Part shown: piece after piece, positions 52,528-60,542 of the stretch | How the letters are laid out: the number at the start of each line of letters is the position of its first letter | How positions within the stretch are numbered: position 1 is the first letter of the stretch | Assembly (NCBI GenBank): GCA_937872475.1 | Contig: CALMSY010000005.1 | Location: 124,001 to 188,000 of the forward strand | DNA: 64,000 bases | From: 67-14 sp020438345 | GTDB taxonomy: Bacteria; Actinomycetota; Thermoleophilia; Solirubrobacterales; 70-9 | Direction: 5' to 3' | Notes under the pieces: generated by a model | The model's input: the letters and a program-made list of their open reading frames with translations, nothing else | Told to the model about the DNA's origin: nothing | The model's database searches: none | Made by a program: the position numbers and the translations under genes

Positions 52528-53033
52528 TCGGCCCCCACTCGGGTCACGAGCCAACGTCCTTCTTTGAGCGCGAGTTGGAGGATCACCGGGTAGGTGATTC
52601 CGGCGGCCTTGACCGTGGCGGTCACCGAAACGTGACCAGCCGAGAGCGGACCGGCTTCGATCTCAACTACTCGCGGGTGCCGTCGACGTGCGGCGGGTGG
52701 AACCCTCATTGGCCGCGTCAAGTGTCGGGTCAGCTCTGGCGAGGCCGTTTCGACCTGGTCCGGGTCGCCTTGCCCGGAGATGAGGCGCAGGTAGCCGGCC
52801 ATAAACCGGCGGGCGCCGGCTTCGGCCGCCTGCTCGAGTTGGTGGGCTGGGTCGGGTTCGACCGGCGCGGCTTCGATCGCGACCGGCTCCGAGTTCGACG
52901 TGTCGGTGCTCGGGCCAGGGATCGCCAGCAGCACCGCCGCCGTTAGGAGCAGGATCGCCGCGGCCGCTGCGAAGACGACAAGGCTTTGCTCGGCCGGGAT
53001 CGGCCGCAACCAGATCTCCCGGAGGCGCCTCAC
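52524..53033 (-). CDS. VirB8/TcpC-like conjugal transfer protein (small)
   Basis: A 169-residue bitopic membrane protein from a GTG at 53033 (AGGAGGGCCAA before it; GTGA overlap with the previous stop). One TM segment ('SLVVFAAAAAILLLTAAVLLAI'), then an outer NTF2-like domain ('EAGARRFMAGYLRLISGQGD' to 'VILQLALKEGRWLVTRVGAE'). This layout matches TcpC/VirB8 channel scaffold subunits. A second, larger TcpC-like gene starts this operon. Confidence 0.75.
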   Translation of the reverse strand: MRRLREIWLRPIPAEQSLVVFAAAAAILLLTAAVLLAIPGPSTDTSNSEPVAIEAAPVEPDPAHQLEQAAEAGARRFMAGYLRLISGQGDPDQVETASPELTRHLTRPMRVPPAARRRHPRVVEIEAGPLSAGHVSVTATVKAAGITYPVILQLALKEGRWLVTRVGAE

Positions 53034-54646
53034 TTGGCCCTCCTCGACGGGAGCCGGCCGGAAGCTCGGCCTATGGCTCGCTCGGTCGCGCGAAAAGTAG
53101 TCGTGCGCCGGAGATAGGTAAGAAGCTCCGCGCTCGAATCCTTCGATGAGTGCTCGCCGCCGGTCAAGCCGACGATCCGGCTGGTGAGCTGGCGGCGTTG
53201 CAGGAACACCATCCAGTTGAAAAGGCCTTGCAGTCCGAACGACATCAACCACCCGAGCTGCGAGGTCGCCCCGGCCAAGGCACCGTTGACCGCCAAAAGC
53301 ACGGCGAGGATGAGGGAGTAGGCAGCCTTCCTGACCAGTAGCCCGGCGAGCTTGATGATCCAGCTGCGAAAGAACTCATGGCCGCGACCGGGGATGACCG
53401 ACGCGACCATCACTACGGGCGCGAACGCGAGCAGGAGCAGCAAGAGGATTTGGGCGAGGATCACCCCGAGCGAGAGCGCGCCGATCAGGAGGAACACTCC
53501 AAGTTCGCCGACGAATACGACGATCGTGACCAGCAGCCGTTGGTACTGGCCGCCTTCTTCCATTTGGTCGGTCGCTGGTTTGTCTGCGACGCCGAGCTTG
53601 TAGTCGTTTCGGTCGGCGGACGGGTCGGCGTCGGGTAGCTTTCCGGTGTCCCCGGAGTTCAGCGCGTCATATTCGGCATCGCGCTCGTCGGACCCTGAGG
53701 GGTACCGGAGGAAGTGGGGTGAGTATTTGTTGAGGTTGTTGACGCAGGTCTTGCCGTCGGCCTGAACCTGGCTGCCCCTACGAAGCGCCCGAGACAGCGC
53801 AGCGTCTTCGTCCGAGTCCTTCGACAACGGCCGGACCGCCACCGATTCGGGGTCGTGATCGTCGGAGCCGGTGCCGTCCTTGACGCAGTGCTCGATCCCG
53901 CCGAACTGTAAGACCGCCCACGGTTCGTGGATCAGCAGCTTGAAGAGCTGATCGGCCCCGGAGAGCTTCGCGTCCTCACCTTCGCTCACCGATCCTTTGC
54001 TGGTGATCGACAGGAAGGCCCCGGACATCTGGTTGGTCCAACTGGACGCCGACCCGATCGTGGCGACCGGTTGTGCCACGAATGCCAGGGCGACGATCAG
54101 GTAGATGAGCGAGACGGCGAGGGTGCCGGCGGTCTGCGCATATCGGCGTTGGATCAGTGCCCGCCACATCGCCCACATCCCCACGACGGTTACCGCCAAG
54201 ACGAGCCACGGACGGCCGAACACCTCCGCGTAGATGGTGTGGATCGCGGCCGAGACGGGCCGAAGCGCCCCAGCACCGCCGGTCGCTTCAGAGCCGTTCA
54301 GCAAATCGAGGGAGAAAGCGAACGTGAAAAGAGAGATCAGCGTCCGAGCGAGAAACGCGGTCAGCTCCCAGAGGATCGACGCCAAAAAGTAGGCAATCAT
54401 CGGCGGCACCCCGGAGACATCGACCCCGCCGGTCAGGGAAGCTTCGACGGCTTTGAAGTGCTGATCGAGCGTGTAGTTGCCCGCCGGGTACTGCTCGCTG
54501 AGCGCCCCGCCGGAGATCTGCGGCGCTGGACCAACGTTGCCGAACATGTCCGATGCTCCGGCCAACGGATGAGCCAGGAGGATCAGTGCGGCCGCCAGCG
54601 CGACCGCGAGGATCACGTACCTAACTTTGAGTAGCCGGGCCTTCAC
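53030..54646 (-). CDS. VirB6/TrbL-like polytopic channel protein
   Basis: A 538-residue membrane protein from a GTG at 54646 (GGGAGGCGGAAAA upstream; GTGA overlap). A signal-like first TM ('VRYVILAVALAAALILLAHPLAGA') is followed by several TM segments around 95-190, a ~190-residue extracytoplasmic region with Cys, and further TM segments ('VFLLIGALSLGVILAQILLLLLLAFAPVVMVASVI', 'AYSLILAVLLAVNGALAG'). The 'LLLAFAPVVM' stretch is typical of VirB6/TrbL. It forms the inner-membrane part of the conjugation channel. Confidence 0.85.
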   Translation of the reverse strand: MKARLLKVRYVILAVALAAALILLAHPLAGASDMFGNVGPAPQISGGALSEQYPAGNYTLDQHFKAVEASLTGGVDVSGVPPMIAYFLASILWELTAFLARTLISLFTFAFSLDLLNGSEATGGAGALRPVSAAIHTIYAEVFGRPWLVLAVTVVGMWAMWRALIQRRYAQTAGTLAVSLIYLIVALAFVAQPVATIGSASSWTNQMSGAFLSITSKGSVSEGEDAKLSGADQLFKLLIHEPWAVLQFGGIEHCVKDGTGSDDHDPESVAVRPLSKDSDEDAALSRALRRGSQVQADGKTCVNNLNKYSPHFLRYPSGSDERDAEYDALNSGDTGKLPDADPSADRNDYKLGVADKPATDQMEEGGQYQRLLVTIVVFVGELGVFLLIGALSLGVILAQILLLLLLAFAPVVMVASVIPGRGHEFFRSWIIKLAGLLVRKAAYSLILAVLLAVNGALAGATSQLGWLMSFGLQGLFNWMVFLQRRQLTSRIVGLTGGEHSSKDSSAELLTYLRRTTTFRATERAIGRASGRLPSRRAK

Positions 54647-56547
54647 TTTTCCGCCTCCCGCCCGGGTGTCGTATCGAGCGCTTCGAGCAGGGCGTCGGAG
54701 GCGAGATCGACTTGAAGCTCCCCCACCCGGCCTTTGAGGTCGCGCATCAGGCAACGGCCTTTACGGAATCCTTTGAGTGAGTGGATGAGGGTGTCGTCGT
54801 CCGGGTCGAGCCCAATCAGGCGGAGTGCCCGACTGGTCTCCACATCGGATTCCTGCCCGAACAGGAAGTAGGTGCCCACCAGCTCGGAGAGATCCCCGAG
54901 GTCCGCGAGCCGCTGGCTCGCCAACAGGACGGTGGTGTTGGCGGAGCGCCCGAGCCGGACCAGCCGGTTGAGGAGCATCCGGCCTTGGGTGGAGGCCAAC
55001 AAGAACCACGCCTCGTCGAGTAGAACGACTTTGTGGCGGCTGCGGTCGCCGGAGACCAGCCGGAGTGCGAGTGCCGCAATCAGCGAGAGGGTGGCGACGG
55101 AGATTCGCTCGGCTCGGGTGTAGGTCTCGCGGGAGGCGCCGGGGTCGGGCAGGCTGAGACCGGGTGTTCGGATCGTAGTGACCGCGCTTTTGGCCGAGCC
55201 CGGTTCGGCGGTGGCTTCGTTGCCGAAGCCGAGGCGGGCCAAGCCAAAGTCGGCGATCACCTCCAGCGCGTCGCCGACCTCGTTGGCAGTGGTGTCGTCG
55301 GCGGCTTTCAGCCGGGCGATAACCGCGCCGAGGTTGTGTTCGCTGGCACGAATCGCGTCACGAACGGCCCTCTGCACCTGGTTCTCCCAAGCCGGCGGCG
55401 GATCGCGCAAAAGCTCCAGCAGGTACGACGAAGCCAGTTCTTCGCGCAGCTCGGGTAGACCGATTGCCATCGGATCGAGTCGGCCCCGGTTCGTCTCGTC
55501 CCCGGAGAGTTCCAGGACCTCGACCGATCCGGTCAGCTCGGGTATTTGGTCGAGAGCGTGGTCTGGCTTCGGGTCGAAATCGACCACCAGCGATCCGCGG
55601 CGCTCTGCCGCGTAGGCGATGGCCTGAGCGGTGAGCGTCTTGCCTGAGCCGAGAGTTCCCGCGAGCAGGACCGCGGAGGCGCGGGAGGTGCGGGACGCCT
55701 CCGTCGGGTCGTACCTCACCGGGCGGCCGCCACCGGTTGGTGAGGTGCCAATGTATGTGCCGGTGTCGGAGCCGAGATCAGTGGACGCGGTGACGACCAT
55801 TGCTCCGAACTGCTCGACGGTCATCTGCTGCTCGTAGTCGGCCACCTCCGACCCGACCCGAGGCAGATGCTCAAGGAAGAGCCGGTGCTGAAGTCCGCGC
55901 GGACGGTGAAGCGGCACGTCCCCGAACCGCTCGGTAAGAGCGTCCACGCGTCGCTCCAGCTCCGGCCGGTCCGTGGCACCTACGGCGAACGAGACCGACG
56001 CTTTGAGCATCGGCGGATGCGAGGTGCCCTGCAAGATCGCTTCGTACTCGCGGGCCAGCTCGCGGTCCTCGCCCGCCAGGAACCCGGGACCGGCGACAGA
56101 GCCTTGTTCCAGCTCCTGGTAGGCGTGCTCAACGTCGAGGATGCGCTTCCTGACCTGGGCCAACGCGTCGCGGTTGCCGATCCAGTGGGCATGAATCACG
56201 GCGTCGACCGGAAACCCGACCGCCTCCACGGGCGCGAACAAAAGCTCGGCATCACCAGGAAAGACCGCCTCCGACGCGAGCGCCCCGATACAAAGAAACG
56301 CCTGATAGCCGATGCCGCATTCGGCCTCGACCATCAGCGAGGCAGGCTCGGCCGGGTCCTCGACCATCGGCTCGTTCACACACCGGATCAGGTCATGCGC
56401 CAGCGGCTCGTATGCGGTCGAGCCGTCCGGAGTCTCGATCACCAACGCGTCCGGCTCCCAGTTGCCGTCAAGGGCGGGTTCTGCGGTCCCGCGGGTCGCG
56501 CCGCGCCTGAGGAGCCATTGAATCTCTGAGGTCGTGGCCCGCCTCAT
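54643..56547 (-). CDS. virB4: VirB4-like ATPase, C-terminal cistron
   Basis: A 634-residue protein with the ATPase core of VirB4/TraC: Walker A 'LAGTLGSGKTLTAQ' (about 295-308), 'LVVDFDPKPD', Walker B 'HKVVLLDEAWFLL', and the late 'NTTVLLASQRLADLGDLSELVGTYFLFGQES'. The first ~60 residues continue a domain that begins in the upstream gene. It starts at an ATG overlapping that gene's stop (ATGA). It powers pilus/channel assembly and DNA export at the membrane. Confidence 0.9.
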   Translation of the reverse strand: MRRATTSEIQWLLRRGATRGTAEPALDGNWEPDALVIETPDGSTAYEPLAHDLIRCVNEPMVEDPAEPASLMVEAECGIGYQAFLCIGALASEAVFPGDAELLFAPVEAVGFPVDAVIHAHWIGNRDALAQVRKRILDVEHAYQELEQGSVAGPGFLAGEDRELAREYEAILQGTSHPPMLKASVSFAVGATDRPELERRVDALTERFGDVPLHRPRGLQHRLFLEHLPRVGSEVADYEQQMTVEQFGAMVVTASTDLGSDTGTYIGTSPTGGGRPVRYDPTEASRTSRASAVLLAGTLGSGKTLTAQAIAYAAERRGSLVVDFDPKPDHALDQIPELTGSVEVLELSGDETNRGRLDPMAIGLPELREELASSYLLELLRDPPPAWENQVQRAVRDAIRASEHNLGAVIARLKAADDTTANEVGDALEVIADFGLARLGFGNEATAEPGSAKSAVTTIRTPGLSLPDPGASRETYTRAERISVATLSLIAALALRLVSGDRSRHKVVLLDEAWFLLASTQGRMLLNRLVRLGRSANTTVLLASQRLADLGDLSELVGTYFLFGQESDVETSRALRLIGLDPDDDTLIHSLKGFRKGRCLMRDLKGRVGELQVDLASDALLEALDTTPGREAEK

Positions 56548-57077
56548 TGGGCCAGCACTCCCCTCAGCCGGTCATGGACTCGCCTTTCCGTCTCGACCAA
56601 CTTTTCAAGATCACTACCGGAGATCGGCCGGGGCGAATCCACCCGGAACAACTCCTCCAACCTCCTACGAGCACGATCGAACGAGGAAACAACCCCCTGC
56701 CCCACCCCCGACTCGCACGAAGTGGTGAGCGTGACGGCCAGGTACACCTCCGGCAGATGCGATACCGAAGCGGCAAGGCGATCCTGATGGTCTTGTAGGA
56801 ACCGCCGCCAAGCCGACAGTTCCGAGTGACGCTCGTCCGCCGTCGCTTCCAGGTCCGCCACATACCTTTCGGCGGGATAGGCGCGCTGGACCCGCCAGAT
56901 CGAGAAGTCCGAGCCAACAACATGGGCGAAGCGAACGAGCCTCGCCGCCACCGCCTGCTTGTCCGGCACCGTCAGGAACGGGTAGGCGGTCGTGTCCAGC
57001 CGGTAGAGAGCCGCGGCCTCGCCGGAAGGTCCGATCAGGATGTTCCCGAACACGTATCTGAGCGGGAACCGGATCAC
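56544..57077 (-). CDS. VirB4 N-terminal cistron
   Basis: A 177-residue protein from a GTG at 57077 (GTGA overlap with tcpE). 'LRYVFGNILIGPSGEAAALYRLDTTAYPFLTVPDKQAVAARLVRFAHVV' and 'AWRRFLQDHQDRLAASVSHLPEVYLAVTL' are the N-terminal domain found in one-piece actinobacterial VirB4 proteins. Its stop overlaps the next ATG, so VirB4 here is made from two coupled cistrons, with the break inside the region before 'RRATTSEIQWLLRRG'. Either a functional split or a single-base change rescued by reinitiation. Confidence 0.78.
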   Translation of the reverse strand: MIRFPLRYVFGNILIGPSGEAAALYRLDTTAYPFLTVPDKQAVAARLVRFAHVVGSDFSIWRVQRAYPAERYVADLEATADERHSELSAWRRFLQDHQDRLAASVSHLPEVYLAVTLTTSCESGVGQGVVSSFDRARRRLEELFRVDSPRPISGSDLEKLVETERRVHDRLRGVLAQ

Positions 57078-57775
57078 GGCCTGACCTCCAAGACCTCTCC
57101 GGCGGCCAAGGTCACCGACGAGGTGACCCCACCGCGACGGCGATGCCACCCGAGTCGACGAACGACCCGACGGCCCCGCCGCTTCTTGATCTCTTCGACC
57201 GGCACCTGGAAGGTAACCTCGGCCGGTCCCTTGATTCGGGCTCGGCGAAGAGTCGGCGCGTGCTCGTCCGACGCAACCCACGCCTCGCCGCACGACGAAA
57301 TCGCCCGGCCTGCTGCGGGCAAAGCGCGGCCGAGAGAGCGGCGACGGGGTGCGAGTCGCAGAGTGAGCCACGAGAAGGCGAAGCTCTCGGCGCTTCTGCC
57401 GTCCGGGGTCCTCTGCGTCGCCAAGGTAGCTACCGCCGCCGGCAGGACGACGAGACGAAGCGGCCAGTCCAGCAGCTCGACCACAAAGCCTGCGATCTCG
57501 ATCCCGACGAAGGCGGCTACGGCACCGCCGAGGGCGGTAGCCCGGCCGCCGACCATGAACCCGACCACGGCCGCGGCGATCGCGCCGAGTAGGGCGACGG
57601 TCGTGGCTGCGGCCGAGACCAGGATCGAGGCAACGAGCGTCGCGGCGGCGTAGCCGAGCCAGCGGAGCGGCACCCCGCCCGGCACGGGGAGAGGTTTGCC
57701 GTCGATCGAGTAGATCCGCCGATCCGGGGTGAAGACGCGCTGGTAGGAGCGCACAGATTCACGCTGGCCGGTCAC
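57074..57775 (-). CDS. tcpE: TcpE-family conjugal transfer membrane protein
   Basis: A 233-residue protein from a GTG overlapping the upstream stop. 'YQRVFTPDRRIYSIDGKPLPVPGGVPLRWLGY' is the TcpE-type cytoplasmic N-terminus, followed by two or three TM segments ('AAATLVASILVSAAATTVALLGAIAAAVVGFMV', 'ALGGAVAAFVGIEIAGFVVELL'), and a basic C-terminal half. TcpE works with TcpA/TcpC/TcpF in Gram-positive conjugation. Confidence 0.8.
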   Translation of the reverse strand: MTGQRESVRSYQRVFTPDRRIYSIDGKPLPVPGGVPLRWLGYAAATLVASILVSAAATTVALLGAIAAAVVGFMVGGRATALGGAVAAFVGIEIAGFVVELLDWPLRLVVLPAAVATLATQRTPDGRSAESFAFSWLTLRLAPRRRSLGRALPAAGRAISSCGEAWVASDEHAPTLRRARIKGPAEVTFQVPVEEIKKRRGRRVVRRLGWHRRRGGVTSSVTLAAGEVLEVRP

Positions 57776-58083
57776 GGCAGGATCTGATCCCCGATGCCGC
57801 GAGCAGCGTCAGCGACCTGATCGGCCGAGAACACCAGCCACGCCACCAAAATCGCCGCCAAGAAGAACATGGCGAGGTCGGTGTAGCGGCGGTTCAACAG
57901 GAAGATCAGACCGACGATCGCGATGATCCCGCCGTAGATCTGGGCGGCGTAGTGACGCAGCAGCGACCCGATGTTCTGACCGACGTCGTTGCCGCCGGCC
58001 GCGGCGGACGCATCGGGCACGAACCAGAGTACGAGCGCCAGGAGAGCGAGCAGCGTGGCTGTTACAGCGATCTGGCGTTTCAT
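57772..58083 (-). CDS. VirB2/TrbC-like pilin-type protein
   Basis: A 103-residue exported protein: signal peptide ('VTATLLALLALVLWFVPDASA'), then a short Gly-rich segment and two TM helices ('GIIAIVGLIFLLNRRYTDLAMFFLAAILVAWLVF'). This size and two-helix layout is that of VirB2/TrbC subunits. ATGA overlap with the upstream TcpC-like gene. Confidence 0.75.
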   Translation of the reverse strand: MKRQIAVTATLLALLALVLWFVPDASAAAGGNDVGQNIGSLLRHYAAQIYGGIIAIVGLIFLLNRRYTDLAMFFLAAILVAWLVFSADQVADAARGIGDQILP

Positions 58084-58886
58084 CGGCTCGTCCCCTGAAC
58101 TCCGGCAACGAACCAGCGTTGACGCCTGACCAACTCCAACCTGTACCGGAGTGGATAAACCACGCCGGTCGCTTGGTCTTTCAGACGCACCCGAGCGGTG
58201 ACCGTCCTCTGGGTCTCGCCGTCGTCCAGCTGTGCGACATCCGGCTCACCAACGAGATCGAACCCGCCGAGCGGCGTCACCTCCGATCCGGGCGCCACAA
58301 AATAGACGAGATCAGCCGGCCGTCCGGTCGACGCGTAGGCGTCGATGAACCGGATGACGAGCTTCGCGATCTCCTCGGCATCAACGCCCGAAACTGGCGA
58401 TCCGCGCTCCGGCTCGAATGCCGACCCCACCGAGCCCGCCACCAGATACGGCGCACCGAGCACGGTGATCTCGCCCGCTTCCTGACGGATCGGGATGGCG
58501 AGGTTTCTCAACTGCCCGGTGGTCAGCTCGCAGGCGACCGTGACCACAGACTCGCTTGGAACTACGGGCCTGGAGCCCACGACTTCGGCTTGGGCCACGC
58601 CCGATTCCAAGTGCTTGTTGTCGGTGCCGGGCTTGCCGTGGCGGGCGACCCCGCGCGGATCGGCGAAATAGTCGCGGGCGAAGTGAACCGCGAACGCCGC
58701 GACAGGGTCATCGACACGCTGATCTGCCCCTTCGCCCGCCGTTGGGCTGATGTCGTCGGGTGGGGAGATGATCGCCCCGAGCCCACGCAAGAGCAAGAGA
58801 GCGACCAGCGCCCAGAGGGCGAGGCGGCCCACGGCGCGAGCCCTGGGACCGACACCCCGCACCCGGTCGGATACATCGACACTCAC
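58080..58886 (-). CDS. TcpC-like conjugal transfer protein, first gene of the transfer operon
   Basis: A 268-residue protein with one TM segment ('GRLALWALVALLLLRGLGAII') and two outer NTF2-like domains ('VDDPVAAFAVHFARDYFADPRG' and 'EEIAKLVIRFIDAYASTGRPADLVYFVAPGSEV' to 'QRWFVAGVQG'). This is the TcpC pattern, the VirB8-like scaffold of Gram-positive T4SS. About 180 nt upstream is the leftward copy of the sigma-type promoter motif, so this gene opens the ~14-kb operon that ends with the integrase. Confidence 0.85.
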   Translation of the reverse strand: MSVDVSDRVRGVGPRARAVGRLALWALVALLLLRGLGAIISPPDDISPTAGEGADQRVDDPVAAFAVHFARDYFADPRGVARHGKPGTDNKHLESGVAQAEVVGSRPVVPSESVVTVACELTTGQLRNLAIPIRQEAGEITVLGAPYLVAGSVGSAFEPERGSPVSGVDAEEIAKLVIRFIDAYASTGRPADLVYFVAPGSEVTPLGGFDLVGEPDVAQLDDGETQRTVTARVRLKDQATGVVYPLRYRLELVRRQRWFVAGVQGTSR

Positions 58887-59066
58887 AGCGCACCTCCTTC
58901 AGGCCCGTCGCAACGAACGGACGCGAGCCGCCCCGACCTTGAGGGAAGGTCGAGGCAGCGACCGACCATCGGAAAGAGAGAACCGTGGTCGGGGGCGGGA
59001 CGTTCGGTCCCGCACCAGGCGTCCGTGGTGCGCACGAGCCGTCTGTTTTCAAGTTGGTCCATGCCC
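58887..59066 (-). promoter_or_regulatory. Leader region of the transfer operon
   Basis: About 180 nt between the leftward promoter motif and the TcpC-like ATG; no ORF assigned. It contains a perfect 7-bp-stem hairpin GCGGGAC-GTTCG-GTCCCGC (58,995-59,013), possibly an RNA structure in the 5' leader. Confidence 0.45.
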
Positions 59067-59096
59067 CCTTGTCGGATCGGCACGGCGTTTGCGTCA
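59067..59096 (-). promoter_or_regulatory. Sigma-type promoter motif, leftward (transfer operon)
   Basis: Minus strand reads TGACGCAAACGC, a 10-bp spacer, then CGACAAGG. It matches the two rightward copies near the sigma gene at 17 of 20 fixed positions or better with identical spacing. It points into the TcpC-T4SS operon. Confidence 0.75.
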
Positions 59097-59121
59097 CTGA
59101 TTTAGCGATTCTGAAAAGTTT

Positions 59122-59151
59122 TGACGCAAACGGTGTTCTCATTCGACAAAG
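59122..59151 (+). promoter_or_regulatory. Sigma-type promoter motif, rightward (sigma gene)
   Basis: TGACGCAAACGG, 10-bp spacer, CGACAAAG, 81 nt before the chosen ATG of the sigma-like gene. If TGACGC is taken as -35 and CGACAA as -10 the gap is 16 bp, normal for ECF-type sigma promoters. Suggests autoregulation. Confidence 0.75.
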
Positions 59152-59232
59152 AAGTGAGATGGTGCGTTCTGAACACCCCGATTCCCACCCGAACAGCGTT
59201 TGCCGGACCTCCCGTTCGGGAACCCAGAAACC

Positions 59233-60426
59233 ATGTCGGTCGTGGCGGTCCATATGAGATGGGCGTTGGACACCGATCAGCTCAAGAGCATTGAGATCGG
59301 GTTGCGGGGAAAGCTGCGCTCCACGCAGATCCCGGAGGCGTTCATCGAACGCAATCTCGAAGACCTCCTCCAACAAGCCATCGCCGAGTACGCCAACGTC
59401 CGCGAGCGCGGCATCAAAGTCGTAAACCCGGGCGGTTGGATCGTCCACTCCGCTCACCTACGAGCGATCGATCAACTCCGCCACGAACAACACGAGGTCG
59501 AAGGGACCACCGAAGACGTAGCGGCCAACATGGCCGACGAGACGACACCGCTCCCCGATGAAGAAGCGCTCGGACACATAGAGGCTGAGCAGCTTCACCG
59601 GGCGATCTCCCGACTATCCACCTCCCAAAGGCAGGCTCTCAGCCTCTATTACTTCGAGGACAAGTCAACCCGCGACGGTGCCGACGCGCTCGGTTGGAGC
59701 GAACCAACCTTCAGAAGAAGACGCAACGCGGCGATAAAGAGCCTCCGGGAACGCCTTGGCGTAACCGTGCCCGAGTTCGACGTCGGGCTCGCCGCATGGC
59801 TCAGTCTCACCGTCTCCGAGAGTCGCTTCGGCTGGGCCACCAGCAACATCGGTGGCACGATCGAGACGATCCGGTCCGGCGCCGTTGTGGTTGCGGATCG
59901 AACGCGAGAGTTCGCGACAAGGCTTCTCTCGTCCGGAGGAGGAGAGACCGCGATCGGGATCGGCAGCCCAGCCAGCAAGGCGGCCGCCGGGGTTTGCGCG
60001 ACCGCCCTCGCGGCATGCACGGCAACCGGGGTGATCGGACCCGGAGTGGCCGGCGTAGATCTCATCGACCACAACACCAAGCCGAAACCATCCGTCGAAA
60101 AACGAGTCGTACCCACCAGGCAAGGAACGGACCGCCCGCCCGCCACCTCGACCGCATCCACGCCGAGCCAAGAATCCAGCCGCGCCAGCACTTCGCAAAC
60201 GACCAAGCGGCAGAAAGCCAACGGGTCGAGCAAGAGCAAGGCAAGCTCTGAGCAGAAGAGGACTCTGCAGGCCCGCCAGAACGCCAGCTCACAGTTCGGT
60301 GTCGAATCAAGCGCATCCACAACCCCGGCCGGAGGCGCGCCCACCGCAACGAGTCCACCCCCGAGCGCTTCGGTGCCTTCACCTAGCCCCGATCAAGCCG
60401 CACAAGAACAGTTCGGGCTTCCCTGA
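59233..60426 (+). CDS. Sigma-70-like factor with C-terminal membrane segment and Ser/Thr-rich tail
   Basis: A ~397-residue protein (ATG at 59233; TTG at 59200 and ATG at 59251 also possible). Residues 35-90 look like a divergent sigma region 2 ('FIERNLEDLLQQAIAEYANVRERG', 'GGWIVHSAHLRAIDQLRHEQHEVEG'). Region 4 is clear at 118-175: 'QLHRAISRLSTSQRQALSLYYFEDKSTRDGADALGWSEPTFRRRRNAAIKSLRERL'. A linker is followed by a hydrophobic segment at ~248-273 ('AAAGVCATALAACTATGVIGPGVAG') and a low-complexity Ser/Thr/Lys/Pro tail to the end. The same promoter motif precedes this gene, the transfer operon and the downstream secreted genes, so it is probably the element's own transcription activator. Confidence 0.8.
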   Translation: MSVVAVHMRWALDTDQLKSIEIGLRGKLRSTQIPEAFIERNLEDLLQQAIAEYANVRERGIKVVNPGGWIVHSAHLRAIDQLRHEQHEVEGTTEDVAANMADETTPLPDEEALGHIEAEQLHRAISRLSTSQRQALSLYYFEDKSTRDGADALGWSEPTFRRRRNAAIKSLRERLGVTVPEFDVGLAAWLSLTVSESRFGWATSNIGGTIETIRSGAVVVADRTREFATRLLSSGGGETAIGIGSPASKAAAGVCATALAACTATGVIGPGVAGVDLIDHNTKPKPSVEKRVVPTRQGTDRPPATSTASTPSQESSRASTSQTTKRQKANGSSKSKASSEQKRTLQARQNASSQFGVESSASTTPAGGAPTATSPPPSASVPSPSPDQAAQEQFGLP

Positions 60427-60440
60427 TTCCCTCAAATTTG

Positions 60441-60470
60441 TGACGCAAACGGCCGCCTCATCCGACAAAG
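60441..60470 (+). promoter_or_regulatory. Sigma-type promoter motif, rightward (secreted-protein genes)
   Basis: TGACGCAAACGG, 10-bp spacer, CGACAAAG, starting 14 nt after the sigma-like gene stop and 102 nt before the next ATG. Identical in both boxes to the copy before the sigma gene, while the spacer and the flanks differ. Confidence 0.75.
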
Positions 60471-60542
60471 AGATAGAGGCGCCGCCGTACGCGCCGACGT
60501 GCCTTGGCTTGTTTCAGCGCGAATTGGGTAGGTGAATACAAA

